Below, piece after piece: positions 27,609 through 36,158 of a stretch of DNA of 64,000 nt (positions are counted from its first letter, which is position 1; each line of letters opens with the position of its first letter). Under the pieces are notes generated by a model. The model was not told the origin of the DNA, made no database searches, and saw only the letters and a list, made by a program, of their open reading frames with translations. Source of the stretch: Rhodococcus zopfii NBRC 100606 = JCM 9919 (lineage in GTDB: Bacteria; Actinomycetota; Actinomycetes; Mycobacteriales; Mycobacteriaceae); assembly GCF_001895025.1 (NCBI RefSeq), contig NZ_BCXI01000013.1, positions 1-64,000 on the forward strand, in the 5' to 3' direction. The position numbers and the translations under genes are program-made.

Positions 27609-27940
27609 CTGCCGTCCTGCCCCCGCAGGCGGGCCTCGAGGTCGGCGCGGTCGGCGCGACGGCGGGCGTCGACGTCGGCGATGCCCTCGTTCACCCGGCG
27701 ACGCAGCGGCGCGAACAGCACCAGCGACAGGGGCAGCGCGATGAGCACCGCGAACAGGGCCGCGATGACGAGCGGAATCTCGACACCGAAGGCGCGCGGC
27801 ACGTAGAGGATCAGGGCGGCGAGGACGACGACGAGCAGTATCCGCGCGAGCGAGTACAGGGCCACGTCGCGGGCGAGAGCTCCCTTGCCGGTGGGGGTCT
27901 GTCGGTCCTGATCGGGGCGGTTGTCGGATGCGTCGTTCAC
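27605..27940 (-). CDS. DUF4229 membrane protein
   Basis: A 111-residue protein with a polar N terminus and two transmembrane helices ([20 protein letters not shown] and [20 protein letters not shown]). A charged, Arg-rich coiled C-terminal tail follows ([20 protein letters not shown]). This is the DUF4229 pattern, matching Rv0531. Function unknown. Its stop overlaps the CysK2-like start by 4 nt, so the two should be translationally coupled even though no functional link is known. Confidence 0.85.
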   Translation of the reverse strand: MNDASDNRPDQDRQTPTGKGALARDVALYSLARILLVVVLAALILYVPRAFGVEIPLVIAALFAVLIALPLSLVLFAPLRRRVNEGIADVDARRRADRADLEARLRGQDGR

Positions 27941-28118
27941 ACGTCCAGGGTAGCCGTCCGCCGCGGGGCGGCATTCCGTACAAGTCGTCCGTTTTGTCTA
28001 TTACTTCCGCTTTACCAACCGTAGACCGTTCGAGCAACCGGGGGTTTCGGTGTCAACATGGCGGGGAACAACCGATCGAAACACCCGATCAAGACGAAAC
28101 ACCCGGAGGACTACAGCA

Positions 28119-28328
28119 ATGAGTGCACCTGCTTTCAACGGCGCCAAGGAATCTCTGCTGACACCCGGTCAGGTCGCCGCGCTCTTCCATGTCGATCCCA
28201 AGACGGTGACCCGCTGGGCCCATGCCGGCCGGTTGGGATCCCTGCGCACGCCGGGCGGACATCGCCGCTTCCGCGAATCGGAGGTCCTGGCCCTGCTGCG
28301 CTCGCTCACGACCGAAGCCACCCACTGA
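28119..28328 (+). CDS. bldC: BldC-type transcriptional regulator
   Basis: A 69-residue protein with one MerR-like winged helix-turn-helix (LLTPGQVAALFHVDPKTVTR, then WAHAGRLGSLRTPGGHRRF). It is almost identical in form to Streptomyces BldC, which binds direct repeats cooperatively and controls development and many other genes. ATG at 28119 follows CCGGAGGA. It is monocistronic, with a hairpin downstream. Confidence 0.93.
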   Translation: MSAPAFNGAKESLLTPGQVAALFHVDPKTVTRWAHAGRLGSLRTPGGHRRFRESEVLALLRSLTTEATH

Positions 28329-28385
28329 TACCGCACCTCCGACGCATTTGCGCCGGCCCCTTCGGCATTCCGGCTTTCCGGACGA

Positions 28386-28408
28386 ACCCGGCAATTTCGC
28401 TGCCGGGT
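28386..28408 (+). terminator. Hairpin downstream of bldC
   Basis: Perfect arms ACCCGGCA (28386-28393) and TGCCGGGT (28401-28408) with a 7-nt loop lie about 60 nt after the bldC stop. No T-run follows. Confidence 0.5.
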
Positions 28409-28521
28409 GCGCCGGAGCACCTGTTCGTGTCGCCCCTGGTCGCGGCGCATAGACTGGTGAGAAGAGTTCCCCACGGCTGTGTCCGGACCGACGGGGCGCG
28501 TCCACGGCAAGGAGGTGCATC

Positions 28522-28722
28522 GTGCTTTACCTGCTGGCATTCATCGGTGCGGTAACACTCGCGGTTCTGCTGTGGAAGGGGTTCGGTCCGAGTGCGCACA
28601 CTCACCCCGGCCGTGCCCTGGGTCCGGACGACGATCCCGAATTCCTGTGGAAAGTCGATCGCGAGGTGCACCGACGCCGCACCGAAGGTCCCGCGGCCCC
28701 GGATCAGGACCCCGGCGACTGA
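28522..28722 (+). CDS. Small membrane-anchored protein of unknown function
   Basis: A 66-residue protein with one N-terminal transmembrane helix (LYLLAFIGAVTLAVLLWKGF) and a short charged cytoplasmic or outer tail (DDDPEFLWKVDREVHRRRTE). GTG at 28522 has AAGGAGG upstream. Similar short proteins occur at this position in mycobacteria and related genera (near Rv0530). The last 19 nt overlap the end of the convergent ParA-like gene. Confidence 0.75.
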   Translation: MLYLLAFIGAVTLAVLLWKGFGPSAHTHPGRALGPDDDPEFLWKVDREVHRRRTEGPAAPDQDPGD

Positions 28723-29672
28723 GCTTCCGACCGCCGCGGGAAATCCGCGGCGATATCCGCCGCGAGCCCCAGCAGCGCGCGCCGGGTGCGTCCCTGGAGG
28801 CGATCGAGGTCCACCTCGGCGCCTTCCTCGAGATGCGGGTCGAAGGGCAGCACATGGACCGCGCGGCAGCGCTGCGCAAAATGCCCGACGAGCCGATCGA
28901 TGTCGACCTTGCCCGACCGTGGCCTCACCCCGTTGACCGCCGCCACCGACTGGGCGACCAGCTCCCGGTAGCCGTGCGCGTCGAGCCAGTCCAGCGTGGC
29001 GGACGCACTGCGCGCGCCGTCCACCGAACCGGAACTCACGACGACCAGCGCGTCGGCGTTCTCGAGGATCGCGCGCATCGCCGAGTGCATCAGTCCGGTT
29101 CCGCAATCGGTGAGCACGATGCTGTAGAACCGCTCGAGCGTCGACAGGACCTGCTCGTAGTCCTGCGCACTGAATGCTTCCGACACCGCCGGATCGCTGT
29201 CGGAAGCGAGCACCTCGAGCCGGTGCCGGTTCTGTGAGGTGTAGGCGCGCACGTCGCCGTAGGTCCGCACATGCGATTCGTCGCGCAGCAGGGTCCGCAC
29301 GGTCGCCGGGGTTTCCGACGGCACCTTCTGGCTGAGTGTGCCGCGGTCCGGGTTCGCATCCACCGCGATCACGCGATCCCCGCGCAGCGCCGCGAACGTC
29401 GACCCGAGCGTCACCGTCGTCGTGGTCTTGCCGACGCCGCCCTTGAGGCTGAGCAGGGCGATGCGGTAGCAGCCGCGCAGCGGTTGCCGGACCTGGTCGA
29501 CCAGTTCGAGCCGGTTCCGGTCGCGGCTGTTGTCGCCGACGTTGAGGCGACCGCCCGTGCCCTGGTAGAGCGCGCGCCGCCAGCCCCCTGCCGGTGGCGG
29601 TACCACCCGGCGGACCAGCAGCGACGCATCGAGATCCTGGGCCGTCGGCCCCCGGTTCGTTCCCTCCGGCAT
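28704..29672 (-). CDS. ParA/MinD-like P-loop ATPase
   Basis: A 322-residue protein. After about 70 residues of disordered N-terminal sequence comes a MinD/ParA domain: deviant Walker A LLSLKGGVGKTTTTVTLGST (about 76-95), switch AVDANPDRGTL and VLTDCGTGLM. This style resembles the ESX-linked MinD-like proteins and Rv0530. It could position membrane or secretion complexes; no partner is visible. ATG at 29672 follows AGGGGGA. It lies 53 nt downstream of ccsB on the same strand, as in M. tuberculosis. Confidence 0.85.
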   Translation of the reverse strand: MPEGTNRGPTAQDLDASLLVRRVVPPPAGGWRRALYQGTGGRLNVGDNSRDRNRLELVDQVRQPLRGCYRIALLSLKGGVGKTTTTVTLGSTFAALRGDRVIAVDANPDRGTLSQKVPSETPATVRTLLRDESHVRTYGDVRAYTSQNRHRLEVLASDSDPAVSEAFSAQDYEQVLSTLERFYSIVLTDCGTGLMHSAMRAILENADALVVVSSGSVDGARSASATLDWLDAHGYRELVAQSVAAVNGVRPRSGKVDIDRLVGHFAQRCRAVHVLPFDPHLEEGAEVDLDRLQGRTRRALLGLAADIAADFPRRSEAQSPGS

Positions 29673-29725
29673 CCCCGTCCCCCTGTCCTCGCCCCCAGCT
29701 ACGACCGCCGAGGACGATAGCAGGA

Positions 29726-30706
29726 TCAGGTCAGGCCGGCGTACGAGTGCAGACCGGACACCACCATGTTGATGATGAACAGGTTGAACAACATGGCGAC
29801 GAACCCGGCCACGTTGATCCATGCCGCGCGGGTGTTGCGCCAGCCCGACGTCGCGCGCGCATGGAGGTACGCCGCGTAGACGACCCATGTGATGAACGAG
29901 ACGGTTTCCTTCGGATCCCAGCCCCAGAACCGGCCCCACGCGGCCTCGGCCCAGATCGCGCCGAGGATGATGCCGGCGCCGAACAGCGGGAATCCGATGA
30001 TCGTCGTGCGGTAGGCCAAGCGGTCGAGGGTCTGCGCGTCCGGCAGCCGCTGCGCGATACGGCCGAACGCCCCGCTTCCCTCGGCGTCCTTCGGGAACCG
30101 GATACGCAGCAGGAACAGCATGCTCGCCACACCGGAGACGAGGAAGATGCCGCTGCCGACACTGATGATCGTCACGTGGATCGGCAGCCAGAACGAACGC
30201 AGCGCCGGGACCACGGGCGCGGCGTCCGCATACAGGACGGTCGCGGCGAGGAACATCAGGATCAGCACCGGCACCAGCAGGTAGACCCACATGATGCGGT
30301 AGGACGGCTTGCGCAGCGCCACCAGACCGAACAGGACCGCTGCGGTGCAGGCCATCGCCACGAACTCGTACATGTTGCCGAGCGGGAATCGCTCGGTGGC
30401 CAGGCCGCGCAGCACGATCGAGGCGACCATCAGCGCCGCGACGACGACCACGAGCGCGCGGCCCATGTTGCCGAGCCGCTCCGACATCGTCCGGGTCGGT
30501 GGGGCGTCGATCCGGCCCGGAACCTGCGAGCCGGCCGGAGTTCCACCGGCGGGGGCACCGGCCGGGACGAGTTCCCGTTCGGCGACCCGATCGGCCCGAT
30601 AGGTGGCGTACTCGGCAACGAGCAGCACCATGGCCAACGTCAGCACCGCGAATGCCGATTCGAACGCCCAGTCGCTGTACCGGGCGAGCGTCTCGTGAAC
30701 AATCAT
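29726..30706 (-). CDS. ccsB: Cytochrome c biogenesis protein CcsB/CcsA (ResC)
   Basis: Heme-handling integral membrane component of system II cytochrome c maturation. The 326-residue protein has about eight helices and the tryptophan-rich heme motif AAWGRFWGWDPKETVSFITW (about residues 240-260). Conserved His residues lie in WLPIHVTIIS and YAAYLHARA. Its ATG overlaps the resB stop by 4 nt, consistent with a ResB-CcsB complex. Naming differs: the M. tuberculosis orthologue Rv0529 is called ccsA. Confidence 0.94.
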   Translation of the reverse strand: MIVHETLARYSDWAFESAFAVLTLAMVLLVAEYATYRADRVAERELVPAGAPAGGTPAGSQVPGRIDAPPTRTMSERLGNMGRALVVVVAALMVASIVLRGLATERFPLGNMYEFVAMACTAAVLFGLVALRKPSYRIMWVYLLVPVLILMFLAATVLYADAAPVVPALRSFWLPIHVTIISVGSGIFLVSGVASMLFLLRIRFPKDAEGSGAFGRIAQRLPDAQTLDRLAYRTTIIGFPLFGAGIILGAIWAEAAWGRFWGWDPKETVSFITWVVYAAYLHARATSGWRNTRAAWINVAGFVAMLFNLFIINMVVSGLHSYAGLT

Positions 30707-32361
30707 GCGTTCTTCTCCTCTGCCCTACCGGCAGCGTCGTGACCGAGCAGGCGCGCAACCAGACGGTCGAACTCGTCACCCCAGCCCGCCTGATCCGTGC
30801 GGGCCAGACCACCGAGCTCTACTACGGTTCGTCGTTCGCCGTCTGTCACTGTACCGGCCGGATACACCCGGACCCAGACACGCCGACGCTTGACCAGCAG
30901 CGACACGAGCAACCCCGCCATCATCGCCAGCGCCGACACGAGCACCCATTGCTGCGCCGGATCGTGCGAGACCTGCAGGTTCACGAAGTCGGTGGCGCCG
31001 TCGAAGCGGACCTGGGTGCCGTCCGCGAGGGTGACGCTCTCCCCGGGTCGCAGGTTCACCCGATCCTGCTTGACCAGGCGACCCTGGTTGATCAGCTCGC
31101 CGTTGAGCGAGAACAGCGACTGCGGGCTGCCGGTGTCGAGGCCGGCGTCGCCCTTGTAGATGTCGATCGCCACGGCAGGATCCTGCATCGCCGGGAACGC
31201 CGACGACAGCAGCGACCCGTGCAGCGCGGCCGTCGGCGCGAACAGGCCCTCGATCGCGATCTGGTTCCTGCGGCGTTCGTCGGCGTCCGGGAACATGCCA
31301 CCCGGCGGGTCGAAACGCATCGCGCCGCTGCTCAGGAACGTCCTCGCATCGCTGGGAGCGAACTGCAGGGTCTCGGTGCGGGTCTCCCCGTTCGGCCAGG
31401 TCACGGTGAACGTCGGCGCGAAACCGTGGCCCTGCAGGTAAACACGGTCACTGCCGACGCGCAGCGGATGGTTCACCTTCAGCTCGGCCTGCTGCCACGT
31501 GTTCGAGGTGATGTCGTCGCCGTACTGGTAGTCGATGTTCGAGGTGAACATCTCGGCCTGACCGCTGTCGAGATAGTCCGCTTTGAAGTCGTTCACCCGG
31601 ATGCACATCGGATTCAGACCGGTGCCGTCGAGGGTGACTCCGGCCCGGAACGAATCGAACGACGCCGGGGAGGTCGTGCAGAACTCCTCCCCGTTCGCGA
31701 TGAGGATCCGCTGCCCTTCGTAGCCGAAGAGCTTGCCCATCGCGACCGTGGCGAGGAGACCGACCAGAGAGATGTGGAAGACGAGGTTGCCGAACTCGCG
31801 CAGGTAGCCCTTCTCCGCGGACAGGGTCAGCTCACCGTCCTTCGCGCGCGGGCCCCCGGCACGTTCGGCGATGCGCCAGCCCTTCAGCTGGCCGCGGACC
31901 CGGGCGAGTACCGCCTCGGGGCTCCCCTCGACGGTCGTCTCGGCGTGGAGCGGCAATCGGCCCAGGTTCCGAGGTGCGGGCACCGGGCGGGTCCGCAGCG
32001 CCCGGTAGTGCTCCGCGCAGCGCGGCAGGATGCACCCGACGAGCGAGACGAACAGCAGCACATAGATCGCGGTGAACCAGAAACTGCCGAAGACGTCGAA
32101 CAGTTCGAGCTTGTCCATGAACGGACCGAGCGTGGGCCGCGCCTCGATGTAGTCGTCGACCTTGCCGGCGTTGAGGCTGCGCTGTGGCAGCAACGCGCCC
32201 GGGATCGCGGCGAGCGCCAGCAGGAACAGCAGTACCAGAGCGGTCCGCATCGACGTCAGCCCGCGCCACGTGTTGCGCGCGAACGCGACGGCGCGTGCGA
32301 CCGGCCCCTGCCGGGGCGGCGCCGGCTGCGGCGCGGCGGTGGGGGTGTCGGTCGCGGTCAC
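30703..32361 (-). CDS. resB: Cytochrome c biogenesis protein ResB
   Basis: A 552-residue membrane protein partnering CcsB to deliver heme to apocytochromes outside the membrane. Three helices lie in the N-terminal 180 residues (SMRTALVLLFLLALAAIPGA; SFWFTAIYVLLFVSLVGCIL; FGNLVFHISLVGLLATVAMG). A large extracytoplasmic domain and a final helix (WVLVSALAMMAGLLVSLLV) follow. Start GTG at 32361. The operon order is PGM-resA-ccdA-resB-ccsB. Confidence 0.94.
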   Translation of the reverse strand: MTATDTPTAAPQPAPPRQGPVARAVAFARNTWRGLTSMRTALVLLFLLALAAIPGALLPQRSLNAGKVDDYIEARPTLGPFMDKLELFDVFGSFWFTAIYVLLFVSLVGCILPRCAEHYRALRTRPVPAPRNLGRLPLHAETTVEGSPEAVLARVRGQLKGWRIAERAGGPRAKDGELTLSAEKGYLREFGNLVFHISLVGLLATVAMGKLFGYEGQRILIANGEEFCTTSPASFDSFRAGVTLDGTGLNPMCIRVNDFKADYLDSGQAEMFTSNIDYQYGDDITSNTWQQAELKVNHPLRVGSDRVYLQGHGFAPTFTVTWPNGETRTETLQFAPSDARTFLSSGAMRFDPPGGMFPDADERRRNQIAIEGLFAPTAALHGSLLSSAFPAMQDPAVAIDIYKGDAGLDTGSPQSLFSLNGELINQGRLVKQDRVNLRPGESVTLADGTQVRFDGATDFVNLQVSHDPAQQWVLVSALAMMAGLLVSLLVKRRRVWVRVYPAGTVTDGERRTVVELGGLARTDQAGWGDEFDRLVARLLGHDAAGRAEEKNA

Positions 32362-32479
32362 CTGTGAACTCCCCTGCCGCTGCGGCCTCCCGGGACGTGG
32401 TGGTCACCCGTGCGGACCATCGGATCGGGCTGCATCTACTGCCTCTCGAAATGTTCGGAACTTGTGGCGACCGCTGCCG

Positions 32480-33355
32480 TCAGATCGGCAGCGTCACCTC
32501 GGAGATGAAGGCGTCCCGCACCCAGGACACGAACATGTCCCACGCGCCGGTGACCAGGGCGACCCCGACGGCGATGAGCATGATGCCGCCGAAGATCTGC
32601 ACGGTGCGGGCGTGCGTCCGCAGCCAGCCGACTCCCCGCAACGCGCGTGCAGACCCCAGAGCCAGCACCACGAACGGCAGACCCAGCCCGATGCAGTAGA
32701 AGACGATCAGGGTGACACCTCGCGCCGCCGTCGTGCCTTCGGTGCCGGCTGCCAGCGAGATCACCCCGGCCAGGGTCGGTCCGAGGCACGGAGTCCAGCC
32801 GAGCGCGAAGACACCACCGAGCAGCGGCGCACCCGCCAGGCTCGACAGGCGACGCGGCTCGGGACGGGTGTCGCGTTGCAGCGCGGGGATCAGACCCACG
32901 AACACCAGACCCATGACGATGGTGACGACCCCACCGACCCGCATCAGCACGTCACGGTTGACCGAGAGCAGCGATATCGCGCCGAACACGGAGGCGGTGG
33001 CCAGGACGAACACGACAGTGAACCCGGCGACGAACAACCCCGCAGCACCCGCGACCCGCAACCGGCCGTCGCTGCGCAGCGTCGTCGTGCGTGCCTGCGC
33101 CTGCGCCTCGGTGACGGCGGGAGCCTCGGCACCGACGACACCGGCCAGGTACGACAGATAGCCGGGAACGAGCGGCACGACGCACGGCGACGCGAACGAG
33201 ACGAGACCGGCGAGCAGGCACGCACCGGCGGCGAGCAACAGCGGACCGCTCGCGGCGATCGACTGGAAGGTGTCGCCCACCCCGGCCGCCAGCAGCGCCT
33301 CGGCGCCGGTGGGGGTGACCGCGGCGGTACTCGTCATCACTGCTGAACTCGTCAT
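32480..33355 (-). CDS. ccdA: Cytochrome c biogenesis thiol transporter CcdA
   Basis: DsbD-like membrane protein that passes reductant to extracytoplasmic ResA. The 291-residue product contains the two conserved Cys in LLAGLVSFASPCVVPLVPGY and FALGWTPCLGPTLAGVISLA, and six helices. The start overlaps the resA stop as TGATG at 33355. A 17-bp duplication creates a second in-frame ATG at 33337, so initiation at either site is possible. Confidence 0.92.
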   Translation of the reverse strand: MTSSAVMTSTAAVTPTGAEALLAAGVGDTFQSIAASGPLLLAAGACLLAGLVSFASPCVVPLVPGYLSYLAGVVGAEAPAVTEAQAQARTTTLRSDGRLRVAGAAGLFVAGFTVVFVLATASVFGAISLLSVNRDVLMRVGGVVTIVMGLVFVGLIPALQRDTRPEPRRLSSLAGAPLLGGVFALGWTPCLGPTLAGVISLAAGTEGTTAARGVTLIVFYCIGLGLPFVVLALGSARALRGVGWLRTHARTVQIFGGIMLIAVGVALVTGAWDMFVSWVRDAFISEVTLPI

Positions 33356-33363
33356 CACTGCTG
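33329..33363 (-). repeat. 18-nt period tandem duplication at the resA/ccdA junction
   Basis: ACTCGTCATCACTGCTG occurs at 33329-33345 and 33347-33363. Because the period is 18, the duplication stays in frame and adds six codons to the ccdA N terminus. It copies the TGATG stop/start element of the resA-ccdA overlap. Confidence 0.85.
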
Positions 33364-33960
33364 GCCGGCCGGTTCCGCGGCGACCCGCTCGACGACGGGC
33401 TGCAGGTCCTCGGCGAGCAGTTCGGTGAGGAACACCGCGGCGACCCGGTGCTCGCGGTCGAGAACGACCGTCGTCGGCACCACCGACGTGGGGTAGTTGC
33501 GGCCCAGCGCGAGCAGCGACCGCATCGCCGGATCGTAGATCGACGGGTAGCTCACCTTGTTGTCGACGACGAAGTCCTGCGCCTTGTCGCGCTGGTTGTC
33601 GCGGACGTTGATGCCGAGGAACTGCACGCCCAGGTCCTTGGTGGACTCGTACACCTGCTCGAGGTCGCCGACCTCGCTGCGGCAGGGCGCGCACCACTGA
33701 CCCCACACGTTGAGGACGACGACCTGCCCGTCGTAGTCGGCGAGCGAGAGCGTCTGCGCCTCGTTCATCAGGTCCTCACCCGACAGGGCGCCCAGGGTGC
33801 CGCGTTCGGACGGCGGATCGTAGAAGATGCGGGTCTGACCGCCCGGGGAGACGAAATCGAACGTGCCGCCCGTGGCGACGGCGTCGTCACCCGTCGCGCA
33901 CGACGTCAGAGTGGCGACACCGCACAGCAGCGCCGCGACGGCCACGAGGATCCTTCTCAT
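33355..33960 (-). CDS. resA: Thioredoxin-like lipoprotein (ResA type)
   Basis: A 201-residue exported thiol-disulfide reductant for apocytochrome c. A lipoprotein signal precedes the lipobox cysteine (LTSC, near residue 22). The thioredoxin domain carries WCAPC (GQWCAPCRSEVGDLEQVY), and a cis-Pro segment lies near VVPTTVVLD. ATG at 33960 overlaps the stop of the phosphatase gene by 4 nt and its own stop overlaps ccdA by 1 nt, so all are coupled. Confidence 0.9.
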   Translation of the reverse strand: MRRILVAVAALLCGVATLTSCATGDDAVATGGTFDFVSPGGQTRIFYDPPSERGTLGALSGEDLMNEAQTLSLADYDGQVVVLNVWGQWCAPCRSEVGDLEQVYESTKDLGVQFLGINVRDNQRDKAQDFVVDNKVSYPSIYDPAMRSLLALGRNYPTSVVPTTVVLDREHRVAAVFLTELLAEDLQPVVERVAAEPAGQQ

Positions 33961-34607
33961 GCGCCGTGCACATTCGGGTCGGAGGCTCCGGCCGGCTCCG
34001 AGTACACGATGTCGACGAGGGTGTCCCCGTCGTACACCAGCGACGTCAGGGAAGCGAGGCTGCACTGACGGTTCCGCGGGTCGTGCCACAGCCGCTCACC
34101 CTCGAGGAATCGGCGCAAGGTCCACACCGGAAGCTGGTGGCTCACACACACCGCTTCGCGGCCGACTGCGGCGACGCGGGCGGCATTGACCGCGGCGAGC
34201 ATGCGATGCGCGATCTGCAGGTACGGCTCACCCCACGACGGGGTGAAGGGATCGCGCAGCTTCCACCAGTGCCGGGGCCGGCTCAGCGCGCCGTCGCCCA
34301 CCGCGACCTTCAGCCCCTCGAACTGATTGCCCGCCTCGATGAGGTTCTCGTCCGTGACGATCTCGAGGCCGTGCTTCTCGGCGATCGGCGCGGCGGTCTG
34401 CTGCGCCCGCTCCAGCGGGGACGCGACGACGTGCGCGATGTCGTGATCGGCGAGCGTCGCCGCGACCGACCGTGCCTGAGATTCACCCGTGACGGACAAC
34501 CGGTAGCCGGGCAGCCGGCCGTAGAGGATGCCGGTGGGATTGTGCACCTCGCCGTGCCGCAGCACGTGCACGATGGTGCGCTTCTCGGACGGGACGGATT
34601 CGGTCAC
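33957..34607 (-). CDS. Histidine phosphatase superfamily protein
   Basis: A 216-residue phosphoglycerate mutase-like phosphatase. The phospho-acceptor motif is HVLRHGEVHNP (RHG near residues 16-18) and the second catalytic His is in AVCVSHQLPVWTL. The insert around ALSRPRHWWKLRDPFTPSWG marks the actinobacterial subfamily of Rv0525. Its substrate is unknown. GTG at 34607 has GAGGA 8 nt upstream. It is coupled by ATGA overlap to resA and lies 64 nt after hemL, linking heme and cytochrome genes. Confidence 0.85.
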   Translation of the reverse strand: MTESVPSEKRTIVHVLRHGEVHNPTGILYGRLPGYRLSVTGESQARSVAATLADHDIAHVVASPLERAQQTAAPIAEKHGLEIVTDENLIEAGNQFEGLKVAVGDGALSRPRHWWKLRDPFTPSWGEPYLQIAHRMLAAVNAARVAAVGREAVCVSHQLPVWTLRRFLEGERLWHDPRNRQCSLASLTSLVYDGDTLVDIVYSEPAGASDPNVHGA

Positions 34608-34671
34608 GTGGGGATTCCTCGCGTCGGGCGGTGAGCAGATCGGGGTGAGGGGCGGATCGGGGCCGGGTCGG

Positions 34672-35997
34672 TCAGGGTGCCGTCGCTGCCGCGGCGGCCT
34701 TCGCGGCGTGCGGCAGCGCGTCGGCGATACGCGAGAACGCGTCGTCGTCGAGGGCGGACGAGACGAACCACGTCTCGAACGCGCTCGGCGGGGCGTACAC
34801 ACCGTGGTCGAGCAGGGTGTGGAAGAACGCCGGGAATCGCCAGGTCTGCGCGGCCTTCGCCTCGCTGTAGTTGGTGACGGGTCCGTCGGTGAAGAACACG
34901 CTGAGCAGGGTGCCGGCGTTCTGCACGCGGTGCGGCACGCCTTCGGCGGTCAGCGCCTCGTCGAGCAGCCGGCCCAGGGTCGCGGCGTTGCGGTCGAGGG
35001 TGGCGTACACGTCGGCGTCGGCGGCGCGCAGGCTCGCGAGACCCGCGGCGACCGCGACCGGGTTACCCGACAGGGTGCCGGCCTGGTAGACCGGCCCGGC
35101 GGGAGCGAGACGGGCCATGACGTCGGCGCGGCCACCGAACGCGGCAGCGGGAAGGCCACCGCTCATCACCTTGCCGAACGTGACCAGGTCGCCGGCGACA
35201 CCGTCGATGCCGTGCCAGCCGGTGGCGCTGGCGCGGAATCCGGTCATGACCTCGTCCATGATCAGGAGCGCACCGTGCTCGCGGGTGATCTCCCGAAGTC
35301 CCTCGTTGAATCCGGGCAGCGGCGGGACGGTACCCATGTTCCCGGCGGCGGCCTCGGTGATGACGGCCGCGATCTGCCCCGGGTTGGCGGCGAACGCGGC
35401 TCGGACGGCCTCGAGATCGTTGTACGGCAGAACGAGGGTGTCCTCGGCCTGCGCGCCGGTCACGCCCGGGGACGTCGGCAGCCCGAACGTCGCGAGGCCG
35501 GACCCGGCGTCGGCGAGCAGCGCATCGACGTGACCGTGATAACACCCGGAAAATTTGACGATCTTGCTGCGCCCGGTGAATCCGCGTGCCAGACGCACCG
35601 CACTCATCGTCGCTTCGGTTCCGGAATTGACGAGCCGAACCTGTTCGACGGGCGCGATCCGCGCCACGATCTCCTCGGCGAGTTCGACCTCACCGGCGGT
35701 CGGCGCACCGAACGACAGACCGGACGTCGCGGCGGTCCGCACCGCCTCCACGACCGCGGGGTGCGCGTGGCCGAGAATCATCGGCCCCCACGAACACACC
35801 AGGTCCACATAGGTATTGCCGTCGACGTCGGTGAGGGTGCTGCCGGAGCCCGATGCGATGAAGCGGGGGGTTCCGCCGACCGAACCGAACGCTCGAACCG
35901 GCGAGTTGACGCCTCCGGGCGTCACCTTCGACGCCCGGTCGAACAGGGCGGCAGAAGCGGTGTCGTGGGTGCGGGAGGCATCGGGAGTCGCAGTCAC
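34672..35997 (-). CDS. hemL: Glutamate-1-semialdehyde 2,1-aminomutase
   Basis: PLP enzyme forming 5-aminolevulinate from glutamate-1-semialdehyde in the C5 heme pathway. About 441 residues with [19 protein letters not shown] at the N terminus, [17 protein letters not shown], and the PLP lysine in [20 protein letters not shown]. The start is uncertain: GTG at 35997 agrees with family length but its GGAGG is only 2 nt away; a GTG at 36039 also keeps the frame. It heads the transcript leading into the phosphatase and cytochrome c genes. Confidence 0.93.
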   Translation of the reverse strand: MTATPDASRTHDTASAALFDRASKVTPGGVNSPVRAFGSVGGTPRFIASGSGSTLTDVDGNTYVDLVCSWGPMILGHAHPAVVEAVRTAATSGLSFGAPTAGEVELAEEIVARIAPVEQVRLVNSGTEATMSAVRLARGFTGRSKIVKFSGCYHGHVDALLADAGSGLATFGLPTSPGVTGAQAEDTLVLPYNDLEAVRAAFAANPGQIAAVITEAAAGNMGTVPPLPGFNEGLREITREHGALLIMDEVMTGFRASATGWHGIDGVAGDLVTFGKVMSGGLPAAAFGGRADVMARLAPAGPVYQAGTLSGNPVAVAAGLASLRAADADVYATLDRNAATLGRLLDEALTAEGVPHRVQNAGTLLSVFFTDGPVTNYSEAKAAQTWRFPAFFHTLLDHGVYAPPSAFETWFVSSALDDDAFSRIADALPHAAKAAAAATAP

Positions 35998-36120
35998 GAC
36001 CTCCAGTGTCCCAGTTTCGGCGGATTTGCCAAAAGGCACCCGGGCGTGCGGGGAGCGAGCGCGTGACCCGCGTCTCGGTCCGTCCGGGCGCTGCGGTTCA
36101 CGGAGTGCCGGAATGCGAAC

Positions 36121-36151
36121 GCCACCGCTCGCGGTGGCACCGCCCTAGGGT
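36121..36151 (+). promoter_or_regulatory. Palindrome plus -10 box before the acyl-CoA dehydrogenase gene
   Basis: GCCACCG-CTCG-CGGTGGC (36121-36138) is a perfect 7-bp inverted repeat lying where the -35 element should be. TAGGGT (36146-36151) ends 7 nt before the ATG at 36159. This suggests a leaderless, operator-controlled promoter. Confidence 0.5.
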
Positions 36152-36158
36152 CGGATTC

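Noticed and set aside
30499-32367. 622-codon plus-strand frame opposite resB
   Set aside because: Low-complexity translation antisense to a well-supported membrane protein gene.
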